Part shown: positions 18,314-26,523 of the stretch, in pieces
Layout of the letters: the number at the start of each line of letters is the position of its first letter
How positions within the stretch are numbered: the first letter of the stretch is position 1
DNA from: Sphingobacterium spiritivorum
Lineage (GTDB): Bacteria > Bacteroidota > Bacteroidia > Sphingobacteriales > Sphingobacteriaceae
Direction: 5' to 3'
Assembly: GCF_016725325.1 (NCBI RefSeq)
Contig: NZ_CP068083.1
Location: 2,046,001-2,110,000 of the forward strand
DNA: 64,000 nt
The notes under the pieces: model-generated
What the model saw: the letters and a program-made list of their open reading frames with translations, nothing else
Databases searched by the model: none
Told to the model about the DNA's origin: nothing
Translations under genes and position numbers: made by a program

Positions 18314-19567
18314 TTACTTTTGAATTTTTAATTCCTGAACCTTATCGTAGTTTTCATAACTCGAGGTAATGACTTTATCTCCGGGTTTTAATCCTTTGAG
18401 AACTTCATAGTATTCCGGATTTTGCCTTCCCAGTTGTATATCTGTACGGTAGGCCGTGTTCCCGTCTTCGGACAGCTTAAAGATCCAGTTACCTCCCGTT
18501 TGTTGATAAAATCCGCCACGGGACAATAACAGGGCTTTCGTCTCATCACTCAGGGCAAGTTTGATCTGTAATGTTTGCCCTCTGCGTATTCCCTGTGGAA
18601 TTTCTCCGACAAACTCCATGTCTACCTGAAAGCGCCCGTTGTTGACCTGAGAGTATACCTTTCTGACTCTTAACGTATAGGCTTTGTTGCTGATATTTAT
18701 ACTTCCCTGCAGATCATTATATATTCTGGAAATGTAATGTTCATCAACATCAGCCCTTACTTTAAATCCGGTAAGCACATCTATCTGTCCCAATCGTTCT
18801 CCTGAATTCTTGCTTTGCCCGATTTCAGAATCAAAGGAAGTCAGTTGTCCGTCTACAGGTGCTCTCACGACCAGATCATCTACTTTCTTTCGCATCAGCT
18901 CCAGGGCGCGCTGTGTACGTTCATACATCTGTCTGTCTTGTTTTACCTTTTGATTGGTCGATAGTGAATCCTGCTGTAATATTTTACGTGTTAATTCCAT
19001 TCTTTCCTTCTGATAAAGATAATCATTGACTGTTTTCTGATATTCCTGAGATCCGATCGCTTTTTCCTCAAACAATTTTTTGTTCAGCTGATATATTCTC
19101 TGCGCTTCTTTAAGTCCGTTTTCCACATCGGCCAGTTGATTTCTGTTGTTGATTGATACTTGCTGTGCATTGGTCTGAGCTATCTGAGATTGTGTGAGCA
19201 GGTTAAGAACAGATGTTTCCTGATTGACAAGACTGAGTTCCTGATCTGTATTTGACAGTCGCATAATAGGATCCCCTTTTTTCAGAAATGCTCCATCCTC
19301 CACATATTTTTCTTCAACACGTCCGCCCACAGATGCATCAAGAAATATACTGTTAATAGGTAATACTGTACCGTTCAAAGGAATAAACTCCTGAAACGTA
19401 TCCTCTTTTATCACCTGTATACTCAGCCGTTCGGCTTTTACATTCAGATTGCTTTTGCCGCGGATAAGATATACACTGAACCCGATTAAAAAAATTAGTA
19501 AGAAAATACCTGCAAGCATAAGTAGTTTTTTGCTTGTCCATGTTTTCTTTTGTATCACTTTATCCAT
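18314..19567 (-). CDS. Membrane-fusion (MacA/HlyD-like) adaptor protein
   Basis: The periplasmic adaptor linking the ABC permease to a TolC-like outer-membrane channel. It has an N-terminal anchor helix (LLMLAGIFLLIFLIGFSVYLI), a first lipoyl half-motif (VGGRVEEKYVEDGAFLKKGD), a long Gln-rich alpha-helical hairpin (about residues 110-215), a second lipoyl half (VVRAPVDGQLTSFDSEIGQ), then beta-barrel and membrane-proximal domains ending in LGRQNPEYYEVLKGLKPGD. I chose the ATG at 19567 over the in-frame TTG at 19582, giving 417 residues. It is the first gene of the export operon and carries a predicted sigma-54 promoter with two upstream palindromes. Confidence 0.9.
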   Translation of the reverse strand: MDKVIQKKTWTSKKLLMLAGIFLLIFLIGFSVYLIRGKSNLNVKAERLSIQVIKEDTFQEFIPLNGTVLPINSIFLDASVGGRVEEKYVEDGAFLKKGDPIMRLSNTDQELSLVNQETSVLNLLTQSQIAQTNAQQVSINNRNQLADVENGLKEAQRIYQLNKKLFEEKAIGSQEYQKTVNDYLYQKERMELTRKILQQDSLSTNQKVKQDRQMYERTQRALELMRKKVDDLVVRAPVDGQLTSFDSEIGQSKNSGERLGQIDVLTGFKVRADVDEHYISRIYNDLQGSINISNKAYTLRVRKVYSQVNNGRFQVDMEFVGEIPQGIRRGQTLQIKLALSDETKALLLSRGGFYQQTGGNWIFKLSEDGNTAYRTDIQLGRQNPEYYEVLKGLKPGDKVITSSYENYDKVQELKIQK

Positions 19568-19623
19568 ATAGTATATTATCAATTATAATAAGATCATCTT
19601 ATACTGGGAGATCCCGTATATTC

Positions 19624-19643
19624 TTTAGTAAACCACATGCCAA
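19624..19643 (-). promoter_or_regulatory. Candidate sigma-54 promoter of the export operon
   Basis: On the minus strand, starting at 19643, the bases read TTGGCATGTGGTTTACTAAA. The -24 part (TTGGCA) is a full match to the sigma-54 consensus; the -12 part is TTAC where TTGC is expected, at the correct spacing. The predicted start of transcription near 19617 leaves a leader of about 49 nt before the adaptor ATG. Support comes from the matching element in front of the TolC gene and from the sigma-54 activator encoded nearby. Confidence 0.6.
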
Positions 19644-19696
19644 TATTTTAACTTGCTATATTTCAGTGATTTGAGTGTATTTTAAGTTTCTTCAGG

Positions 19697-19733
19697 TGTT
19701 CGATATCGATCAGTTTCTGTCCGCCAGCGCACA
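19697..19733. promoter_or_regulatory. Paired upstream activator palindromes, export operon
   Basis: Two 16-bp sites, TGTTCGATATCGATCA (19697-19712) and TGTCCGCCAGCGCACA (19718-19733), lie 21 bp apart, two helical turns. The nearer one is 54 bp from the -24 element on the minus strand. Both fit TGTYCG-N4-CGRACA loosely. Read in the direction of the adaptor operon, they match the two sites upstream of the TolC gene at 13 and 14 of 16 positions, in the same order and spacing. Predicted binding sites of the response regulator at 22254. Confidence 0.7.
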
Positions 19734-19862
19734 TGTTTGATTTTTTCTGCTGTTTTCAGGAGATAAGATGCTATTCTTCAGGTAAAATCAAACGATTTAT
19801 TTTGTGTAAATAAACTTCTTAAATTGTTATATTTATAACAATAATTGAAAATAATCTACAAA

Positions 19863-20186
19863 ATGGGTAAATCTGTTAAAAACAAAAATGCAGTTTATGA
19901 CGTTGAATTTTTAGATAAGCTGATCGTGGGTATTGGAGAAGTATCTCAGATTACCGGAATTCCAACCAGACAAATCCGGTATTGGGAAGATAAGAATCTC
20001 ATCGTAAGTCTGACAGAAGAGGAAGGGAAAAACAGAAGGTATGACTATAAGAATATCAAAAAGATCATGTTGATCAAAGAATTAATGGATGAAGGATATA
20101 CACTGGATGCTGCTGCTGAAAAAGTCAGGAAACGTATCGCACTCATCAGTGAAACTTTCGAAAAGCTAAAGAGTAAATCAAAATAA
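19863..20186 (+). CDS. MerR-family transcriptional regulator
   Basis: A small (107-residue) DNA-binding protein with an N-terminal winged helix of the MerR/GlnR type: GIGEVSQITGIPTRQIRYWEDK followed by the wing with NRRYDYKNIKKI. After the HTH there is only a short helical tail and no cysteine or ligand-binding domain, so there is no visible sensor. I prefer the ATG at 19863 to the TTG at 19845. It is followed after 5 bp by a GNAT acetyltransferase gene, a pairing also seen in other bacteria. It may respond to the same stress as the adjacent pump, but the sequence does not show this. Confidence 0.85.
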   Translation: MGKSVKNKNAVYDVEFLDKLIVGIGEVSQITGIPTRQIRYWEDKNLIVSLTEEEGKNRRYDYKNIKKIMLIKELMDEGYTLDAAAEKVRKRIALISETFEKLKSKSK

Positions 20187-20191
20187 ACGAT

Positions 20192-20695
20192 ATGATAAAA
20201 TTTCCGAAAGCAGAGTTGATTTTTGAAAAATTTGAGGAGGATGATTTTCAATTGTACTATACATTAGTCCGTGATGAAAAAGTGATGGCTATGATTACAG
20301 AACGGGCTATTCCTCTTGCAGAGGCAAAGGCAGATTATGAAAAAATTTTAGTCATAAATGACTTACATTCTTCTTTTGGCTATTTCAAAGTTAAGACAGC
20401 TGCAACTAAGGAGTTTGTGGGTTTAGCCAAAATGGAAGTTATAACACAGGATAGCTCAGAGGCGGAACTCGGTTATATTTTACTTCCTTCTCATTGGGGA
20501 AAAGGTTTTGGAAATCAGCTGGCTACTGAAATGTTAAGCATAGCAAGACGAGAACCTCAAATCAGGAAGGTTACAGCTATTATTGATCCTCAGAATATTC
20601 CATCCAGAAAAATTCTGGTCAATAATGGATTTGTTTCAGAAGAGTTTAAAGATTTTGACGGACTTCCGGGAGAAATTTTAAGTCTGGTATTTTGA
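20192..20695 (+). CDS. GNAT-family N-acetyltransferase (RimJ/RimL-like)
   Basis: A 167-residue acetyl-CoA-dependent acetyltransferase of the GNAT fold. The acetyl-CoA-binding segment is ELGYILLPSHWGKGFGNQLA, with the Q/RxxGxG-type loop present as WGKGFGNQ. A final beta strand pair follows at IRKVTAIIDPQNIPSRKILVNNGF. The arrangement is that of the RimJ/RimL or small-molecule acetylating subgroup. The substrate is unknown. Co-transcribed with merR (5-bp gap). Confidence 0.88.
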   Translation: MIKFPKAELIFEKFEEDDFQLYYTLVRDEKVMAMITERAIPLAEAKADYEKILVINDLHSSFGYFKVKTAATKEFVGLAKMEVITQDSSEAELGYILLPSHWGKGFGNQLATEMLSIARREPQIRKVTAIIDPQNIPSRKILVNNGFVSEEFKDFDGLPGEILSLVF

Positions 20696-20720
20696 TGAAT
20701 TTTTAAAATTGCTGTACGAC

Positions 20721-20757
20721 TGTCCGCTAGCGGACACTTTTTGTTCGATGACGAACA
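20721..20757. promoter_or_regulatory. Paired upstream activator palindromes, tolC operon
   Basis: TGTCCGCTAGCGGACA (20721-20736) is a perfect 16-bp palindrome. TGTTCGATGACGAACA (20742-20757) has 6-bp inverted arms around ATGA. They begin 21 bp apart, and the second ends 53 bp before the -24-like element. The pair copies the order, spacing and sequence of the sites ahead of the adaptor operon, which strongly suggests one activator binds both. Confidence 0.75.
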
Positions 20758-20809
20758 CTGTAATATTTCGATTTGGTATTAAATTATTGATTATTAATGT
20801 TTTATTGTT

Positions 20810-20829
20810 TTGGCATATGCTGTGTATAA
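20810..20829 (+). promoter_or_regulatory. Candidate sigma-54 promoter of the tolC-regulator operon
   Basis: TTGGCATATGCTGTGTATAA: the -24 half is intact (TTGGCA) and the -12 half is GTGT where TTGC is expected, keeping the G at -12. The predicted transcription start near 20836 is about 30 nt before the ATG. Weak alone, convincing only together with the twin element at 19624-19643 and the paired palindromes. Confidence 0.55.
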
Positions 20830-20865
20830 GAGAATTATATTAAATATTCTCATTACTTATACGGC

Positions 20866-22188
20866 ATGTTTATGCATTACAGATATATTGTTTCGGTATT
20901 ATTTTTATTGTTAGGATCAGATTTTGCTGCTTCTGGTCAGCTTCGGGATCTCAAATCCTGTATTTCTCAGGCTCTCCAGCATAATCTGGCTGTTCAGCAG
21001 AGTGAAATCAAAGAGCAACGTTCTTCTGTCAGCTATACCAGATCCTGGCAGGAGCGCCTTCCTACATTGAATGCCCGTCTGGGACACAGTATCAATGAGG
21101 GAAAAAGTATAGATCCGTCCACTAATCAGTTTATCAGCAAACGTTTTACTTCCGGTAATCAGGAAGTTTCAACTTCCATGGTTCTGTTTGATGGTTTGGG
21201 GATGTTGTATGATATACGACAACAGTCTAAAATATGGGCAGCTGATCAAAAGGATCGGGAAGGGGCTTTAATAGCATTAAAACTAGATGTCATATTAGCA
21301 TATATACAGGTGCTGACGGCAAAAGATATTCTGCAACAGGCGGAAGTCAATATAGAAACAACCCGGGCACAATTGCAACGTTCAGAAACGCTGCACAGGC
21401 AGGGCGCTATAGCACCGGGAGATTATTTTGATATCAAGGGTCAGTATGCAGCGGAATCTTCATCTATTAACGGATTAAAGAAAACACTTTTTGACAGACG
21501 CCTCGCTCTTTCTCTACTTATGAATGTCATGGAGAAAGATTTGGGAGAGCTGGCCCCTTTGGAAGAGCAGGCAAATGATGTTGCTATATGGACTGCGGAT
21601 GCAGAACAGTTGTATCTGGAGGCACAGGATAAGCTGCCCGACTTTCAGTCTCTACAGTTCAAAACAGAGGCTGCAGAATATGCTGTAAAATATGCCAAAT
21701 CGGGTTATTTTCCACGACTTACATTTGGGGCGGGACTGAACAGTCAATATTCCGGAACTTCAAATGATTCTTATCTTCGTCAGATCGACAACAATCTGGG
21801 TAAATATGTTTCATTTGGTCTTAATATTCCGATATTCAACGGATTTAAAGTTCGTAATCAGGTGAAACTGGCCCGGTTGGATCAGCGGAGTCAGCAAGTG
21901 GAAAACGATCAGAAACGTCTGGAACTTCGTGAAAATACCAGCAAAGCAGTTTTTGATTACAAACAGTCTTTTGAAAATATTGCATTATTGAAAAGCCAGG
22001 TTACGGATTATAAAGAATCTTTCAGAATTGCACAGGTCAGGTTTGATGAGGGGGATATAAATTCAGTGACCTATATTATTGCAAAAAATAAATATGAACA
22101 ATCTTTATCACAGCTTACCGTATTGCAATATCAGGCTATATTGCAACAATATACATTAGATTATTACCAGGGTAAACTTGGATTTTAA
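20866..22188 (+). CDS. TolC-family outer-membrane efflux protein
   Basis: The outer-membrane channel component that should complete the MacAB-like pump encoded on the other strand. The 440-residue protein starts with a signal peptide ending near AASGQ. It shows the two-fold repeat of long amphipathic helices typical of OEP proteins: DLKSCISQALQHNLAVQQSEI as the first repeat start, and the second repeat beginning near residue 258. The strand motifs YFPRLTFGAGLNSQYSG and SFGLNIPIFNGF are the TolC beta-barrel signatures. First gene of an operon with a response regulator and a histidine kinase. Confidence 0.93.
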   Translation: MFMHYRYIVSVLFLLLGSDFAASGQLRDLKSCISQALQHNLAVQQSEIKEQRSSVSYTRSWQERLPTLNARLGHSINEGKSIDPSTNQFISKRFTSGNQEVSTSMVLFDGLGMLYDIRQQSKIWAADQKDREGALIALKLDVILAYIQVLTAKDILQQAEVNIETTRAQLQRSETLHRQGAIAPGDYFDIKGQYAAESSSINGLKKTLFDRRLALSLLMNVMEKDLGELAPLEEQANDVAIWTADAEQLYLEAQDKLPDFQSLQFKTEAAEYAVKYAKSGYFPRLTFGAGLNSQYSGTSNDSYLRQIDNNLGKYVSFGLNIPIFNGFKVRNQVKLARLDQRSQQVENDQKRLELRENTSKAVFDYKQSFENIALLKSQVTDYKESFRIAQVRFDEGDINSVTYIIAKNKYEQSLSQLTVLQYQAILQQYTLDYYQGKLGF

Positions 22189-22253
22189 GATAATGTTCAG
22201 CGAAAACTACGGGATTGTTTTTTTTCTTTTACTTTTTAGTCTTATTTTGAAAT

Positions 22254-23606
22254 ATGAAAAAGTCGACCATATTGGTTGTAGATGACGATCAGGATCTGCT
22301 CACGGCAGTGCGCTTGTTGCTCAAACCTCGGGTAGGTGAAGTGATTGTAGAACATAATCCGGAAAAAATACTATCCATATTGGCTAAAAAAAATGTGGAT
22401 GCTGTATTGTTGGATATGAACTTTAAAAGTACGATCAATACCGGTAATGAAGGTTTATACTGGTTGTCCCGGATACGGGCAGAATATCCGCTATTACCTG
22501 TTGTCATGATCACTGCTTACGGCGCTGTAGACCTTGCTGTCAAATCTCTTAAAAATGGGGCTTCCGATTTTATTGTCAAACCCTGGCAAAATGAAACATT
22601 ACTGAAAAGTCTGGATGAAGCTCTTTCTGCAAATAAACCAAAAAAGACAGATGCAAAGGGAATATTGGATGCGTATGCTTTGACTCAGCTGATCGGTGAG
22701 TCTGAGATCATGCAGGATCTGTATTATAAAATAAGCAAAATAGGACCCACGGATGCTAATATCCTGATTCTGGGAGAAAATGGTACAGGTAAGGATGTCA
22801 TAGCGCGGGAGATTCATAATAAGTCACTCCGTTATCAGAAGAATTTTATAAAGGTAGATGTGGGTGCATTGACAGATACACTGTTTGAGAGTGAATTATT
22901 CGGACATAAAAAGGGTGCATTTACGGATGCACGTGAGGATCGGAAAGGGCGGATAGAGCTGGCTCACGAAGGAACATTATTTCTGGATGAGATTGGGAAT
23001 ATCACCCTACAGCAGCAAGCGAAATTATTGACGGTACTTCAGAATCGTCAGGTTACACCTTTGGGAAGTAATCATGCTGCTGATGTGGACATCCGGTTGC
23101 TGTGTGCTACAAATATTCCTATCCGTGAGCTGGCCAACGAAAGCCGCTTCAGGAAAGATCTGATTTACAGGATCAATACAGTAGAGGTACAGGTTCCTCC
23201 GCTGCGTGACAGAGAAGAGGATATTATGCTGCTGGCCAGACATTTTCTGACGATTTATGCCAAAAAATATAATAAGTCTATAGAAGACTTTTCGGATGAA
23301 TCTGTATACAAGTTGAACAGTTATCACTTTCCGGGCAATGTCAGAGAACTGCAGTACAGTATAGAACGTGCGGTTATTATGTCTGAGACGGATAAGGTGG
23401 AAGGGAAAGACCTGCTGTTCTCCCCGTTAGAAAATTCGGCTCAGCCAGTTGTATCCGGTAGCAGCGAGCAGAATCTGGAAGCATTGGAAAGAAATACAAT
23501 CAAGAAAGTAATTGAAAAGTATAATGGTAATATCAGCAAGGCTGCCAGAGAACTGGGGCTTACGCGTTCGGCATTATACAGACGATTGGAAAAGTATAGC
23601 CTTTGA
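22254..23606 (+). CDS. Sigma-54-dependent response regulator (NtrC family)
   Basis: A two-component enhancer-binding protein, the likely activator of both pump operons. Receiver domain at residues 1-125 with acidic pocket D10-D12, phospho-acceptor D54, T87 and K109. AAA+ domain with Walker A GENGTGKD (174-181), a GAFTGA-loop variant GAFTDA (221-226), and Walker B TLFLDEIGN. A C-terminal Fis-type HTH (about 407-450, SKAARELGLTRSALYRRLEK) binds DNA. The gene is 65 bp after the TolC gene, and its stop overlaps the region just before the kinase start, as in a coupled operon. Sigma-54 dependence follows from the family. Confidence 0.95.
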   Translation: MKKSTILVVDDDQDLLTAVRLLLKPRVGEVIVEHNPEKILSILAKKNVDAVLLDMNFKSTINTGNEGLYWLSRIRAEYPLLPVVMITAYGAVDLAVKSLKNGASDFIVKPWQNETLLKSLDEALSANKPKKTDAKGILDAYALTQLIGESEIMQDLYYKISKIGPTDANILILGENGTGKDVIAREIHNKSLRYQKNFIKVDVGALTDTLFESELFGHKKGAFTDAREDRKGRIELAHEGTLFLDEIGNITLQQQAKLLTVLQNRQVTPLGSNHAADVDIRLLCATNIPIRELANESRFRKDLIYRINTVEVQVPPLRDREEDIMLLARHFLTIYAKKYNKSIEDFSDESVYKLNSYHFPGNVRELQYSIERAVIMSETDKVEGKDLLFSPLENSAQPVVSGSSEQNLEALERNTIKKVIEKYNGNISKAARELGLTRSALYRRLEKYSL

Positions 23607-23608
23607 TT

Positions 23609-24928
23609 ATGACACGCTTTAAATGGGGGATAGTTTGTAGTTACATATTGCTGATAGGATCGGGGGCAGCGTTTTGTTTTGCCCTAATGTCCGGATGGTA
23701 CCTGCTGGCGTCTCTGGCAGGGATAACAGCCCTTGTAACTTTTATTGCTGGACTGAAAGCGCAATTTGATGTCTATGATGTATTTATGGATTTTGTACAG
23801 TCTACCAGGCAACGCGATTTTACACGTTATTATATTACAAAAAAAACAAGCTCAACAAAGCGCAGAATCCATGAGACATTCAATGAGATAAATGCTGCAT
23901 TTAAAGAAGTTACGGTTTCAAAAGAATTGCAGTATCAATATCTCAATCAGATTGTGAATATGCTGGACACAGCTATCTTCACTTATTATCCGGATAAAGA
24001 TAAAGTCATCTGGATGAATGAAGCTTTTAGAGTTATGTTTGATATTCCATATGTGGGGAGGTTCTCTTCACTGGAACGGCGGAATAAAGAGCTTTTCAGA
24101 ATTATTAATAACCTTCAGCCTGGACAGCAGCATATTGAAGCGGTTTCTTCTGCTAAGGGGAAAGTCAAACTGCTGATGCAACTCTCCGAACTGGTAACAC
24201 AGGAGGGGAGGTGTCAGATCGTAGTCTTTCAGAATGTCAACGAAGCTATTGACGAGACAGAGACTAAAGCCTGGCATAAACTATTGCGTGTACTGACGCA
24301 TGAAATTATGAATTCCATTGCTCCTATTTCATCTCTGGCAGAGACGATGAGTCAGCATCTGGATCGCCTGGAGCCGGCAGAGGAACTGGAAGATGTCCGT
24401 GTAGGGGTTGATACTATTCGCAACAGAAGTGAGGGTTTGCTGAAGTTTGCGAAGAGTTACCGTACAATCAATAAAGTGGATAAACCACAGCTGAAGGAAA
24501 TTATGGTATCCGATCTGTTTGAAAATATTTATCAGTTGCTGGAACCTACATTTGTACAGAAGAATATTGAATTTGATGTCATATTGAAACCTACACGGAT
24601 TCAGTTATTTGCGGATGCGAATCTGGTGGAACAAGTGCTTATTAATCTTGTCCTCAATGCTATGGAGGCTGTAAAAGATATAGAAAAACCATACATCACG
24701 ATGTCTGCAATAGAGAAAGGCGGAAATGTGCAGATCCACGTTAGCGATAATGGAATCGGTATAGATACGGAACTCATGGAGAATATCTTTACTCCATTCT
24801 TTACCACCCGTAAAACGGGAAGTGGGGTAGGTCTGACATTAAGTAAACAGATCATGCTGATCCATGGGGGGAATATTCTGGTAGAATCTGCAGTAGGTAA
24901 AGGCAGTACATTTACTTTGCAGTTTTGA
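23609..24928 (+). CDS. Membrane histidine kinase partner of the NtrC-type regulator
   Basis: A sensor kinase with two N-terminal membrane helices separated by only a few residues (about 6-28 and 30-50), so almost no periplasmic domain: it probably senses an envelope or membrane signal. A cytoplasmic PAS-like segment (about 115-210) follows, then the H-box THEIMNSIAP with His231, N-box NLVLNAMEAV, G1 DNGIGID, F-box FTPFFTTRKTGSGVG, and G2 GLTLSKQI. I use the ATG at 23609, not the TTG at 23603; this places it 2 bp after the regulator stop. It should phosphorylate the regulator encoded just upstream. Confidence 0.93.
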   Translation: MTRFKWGIVCSYILLIGSGAAFCFALMSGWYLLASLAGITALVTFIAGLKAQFDVYDVFMDFVQSTRQRDFTRYYITKKTSSTKRRIHETFNEINAAFKEVTVSKELQYQYLNQIVNMLDTAIFTYYPDKDKVIWMNEAFRVMFDIPYVGRFSSLERRNKELFRIINNLQPGQQHIEAVSSAKGKVKLLMQLSELVTQEGRCQIVVFQNVNEAIDETETKAWHKLLRVLTHEIMNSIAPISSLAETMSQHLDRLEPAEELEDVRVGVDTIRNRSEGLLKFAKSYRTINKVDKPQLKEIMVSDLFENIYQLLEPTFVQKNIEFDVILKPTRIQLFADANLVEQVLINLVLNAMEAVKDIEKPYITMSAIEKGGNVQIHVSDNGIGIDTELMENIFTPFFTTRKTGSGVGLTLSKQIMLIHGGNILVESAVGKGSTFTLQF

Positions 24929-24966
24929 TAAGAAAGTGAGCACGCTGATATTGTGAAACGAAGTGG

Positions 24967-26100
24967 TTAATCTTCTTCCAGAAAAAGTTCGGATGCAATA
25001 TGGTCTGCAATAAGTTTTCCTTTTGCTGTAAGATAATAATGACCATCGTGCAGGCAGACTTCTCCGTGCGTGATAAAAGGCTGGATCGTATCCGTGAGTT
25101 GCTTAAGGGTATCTGAGCCGAATGCTTCTTCGATTTTCGCAGTGTCCATTCCCCACATGGTGCGCAGGGAAGTCATAATATATTCATTGACTTTGTTTTC
25201 GAAACTCAGGTGCTCCACCTCAGCAACAGGTGTTTTGTCAGCTATACCTTTTATGTAAAGTGCATTGTTGGCAATATTCCAGGATCGGTTATCACCGTTA
25301 AAGGAATGGGCGGAAGGGCCAATGCCGATATAAGTGTCACCTTTCCAGTAGCTGGAGTTATGTCGGGCATATCTGTCAGGTTTTGCAAAGTTGGATATCT
25401 CATAATGCTCAAATCCGCTGTTTACAAGTTTATCTATCAGGATTTCAAACTGTGCGGCAGACTGTGATTCATTCATGGCCGGAGACTTGCCTTTTTTTAT
25501 GAAATGATCCAGAGCTGTTTGCGGTTCTACCGTCATGCTGTAAGCAGAGATATGCGGAATTTCAAATTCCAGTAACTTATCGATATTCGCATTCCACTTT
25601 TGATCTGTAAGCAAAGGATACCCATAGATCAGATCTGCCGTTATATTCTCAAATCCGGCATCCTGCACACGCTTGATAGCCGCATCTGCTTCACTGGCAT
25701 TATGCGCCCGGTTCATCCAGCTTAGATCTTCTTCGTAGAAGGACTGTATGCCGATACTGAAACGATTGATATCTGTATGTCGGAGCTGCTGTACTTTTTT
25801 CTGATCCAGATCATCCGGATTGGCCTCTAAAGTAATCTCCGCATCTTCAGCAATGTCATAGTACTCTGAAACAGTATCAATGAAAGACTGTATATGTCCG
25901 GCATCCAGAATAGATGGCGTTCCTCCGCCGAAATACAGGGAGGTCAGCTTTTTGGTATCTCCTGCCTGACTCCGTAATTCCAGTTCCTGTTTCATTGCAG
26001 CCATCATTTCGTCCGTGTATCTGAGGGACGTAGAAAAATGAAAATCACAGTAGTGACAGGCTTGTTTGCAAAATGGAATGTGAAAGTAGATACCCGGCAT
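24967..26100 (-). CDS. hemW: HemW-like radical SAM protein (heme chaperone)
   Basis: Related to the oxygen-independent coproporphyrinogen oxidase HemN, but of the HemW class, which inserts heme into target proteins instead of catalysing the oxidase reaction. The 377 residues carry a radical-SAM cluster motif CxxxCxxC (C11, C15, C18) followed by Phe, as in HemW; HemN has an extra Cys there. SLYFGGGTPSIL, TLEANPDDL, RFSIGIQSF and GYPLLTDQ are the expected SAM and glycine-rich motifs, with a HemN C-terminal domain. It is convergent with the kinase gene, and no clear terminator separates them. Confidence 0.92.
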   Translation of the reverse strand: MPGIYFHIPFCKQACHYCDFHFSTSLRYTDEMMAAMKQELELRSQAGDTKKLTSLYFGGGTPSILDAGHIQSFIDTVSEYYDIAEDAEITLEANPDDLDQKKVQQLRHTDINRFSIGIQSFYEEDLSWMNRAHNASEADAAIKRVQDAGFENITADLIYGYPLLTDQKWNANIDKLLEFEIPHISAYSMTVEPQTALDHFIKKGKSPAMNESQSAAQFEILIDKLVNSGFEHYEISNFAKPDRYARHNSSYWKGDTYIGIGPSAHSFNGDNRSWNIANNALYIKGIADKTPVAEVEHLSFENKVNEYIMTSLRTMWGMDTAKIEEAFGSDTLKQLTDTIQPFITHGEVCLHDGHYYLTAKGKLIADHIASELFLEED

Positions 26101-26523
26101 TTTTTGTATAAATCTTTTCCAAAGATAAGCTAAAATATAGCTTTGATAAGGACTAATAATAAATTGCCTTCATTTTACACCGGAGTGCTTTTTTCTGTTG
26201 ATTAGTTCTTTTAAGTTTTGTTTATTCGCTGTCTTCTATTTTGTTAACAACAAACCCATCCCTGCACAAAAATGCTGTTCTATGCGCGTTTATTAGGGAT
26301 GTTGCAACTCATTATGAGGTAGTATCTGCGTTCTTTTCTTATCATGTATTGCATAGCACAATCGATTGCTTAAATTACGCAAACGATTTCGTTGTTTTAG
26401 CATGCCTGATAATCCCAAATCTGTGTATATCATTGTTCCATCAGTTAACCTAGTAATCACCATTTCTTAACTATAAGAAGAGGGTGAACTAACTAATTAA
26501 GAATATAACCTAAGTATACACTT
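26101..26523. other. Gene-free region upstream of the SusC/M60 operon
   Basis: About 420 bp between hemW (read leftwards) and the first SusC gene (read rightwards). It must hold the promoters of both. I see no gene-like reading frame with protein character and no clear TAnnTTTG box or regulator palindrome, although the last 60 bp before 26524 are AT-rich and could form an untranslated leader. Confidence 0.5.

Noticed and set aside
20721..20757. Palindromes considered as a terminator for the GNAT gene
   Set aside because: The same pair with the same spacing occurs before the adaptor operon, where no gene ends, so activator sites explain them better, although a secondary terminator role for the first palindrome is not excluded.
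26241..26453. 70-codon frame upstream of SusC 1
   Set aside because: No start context, no domain or signal, and located where the operon promoter should be.
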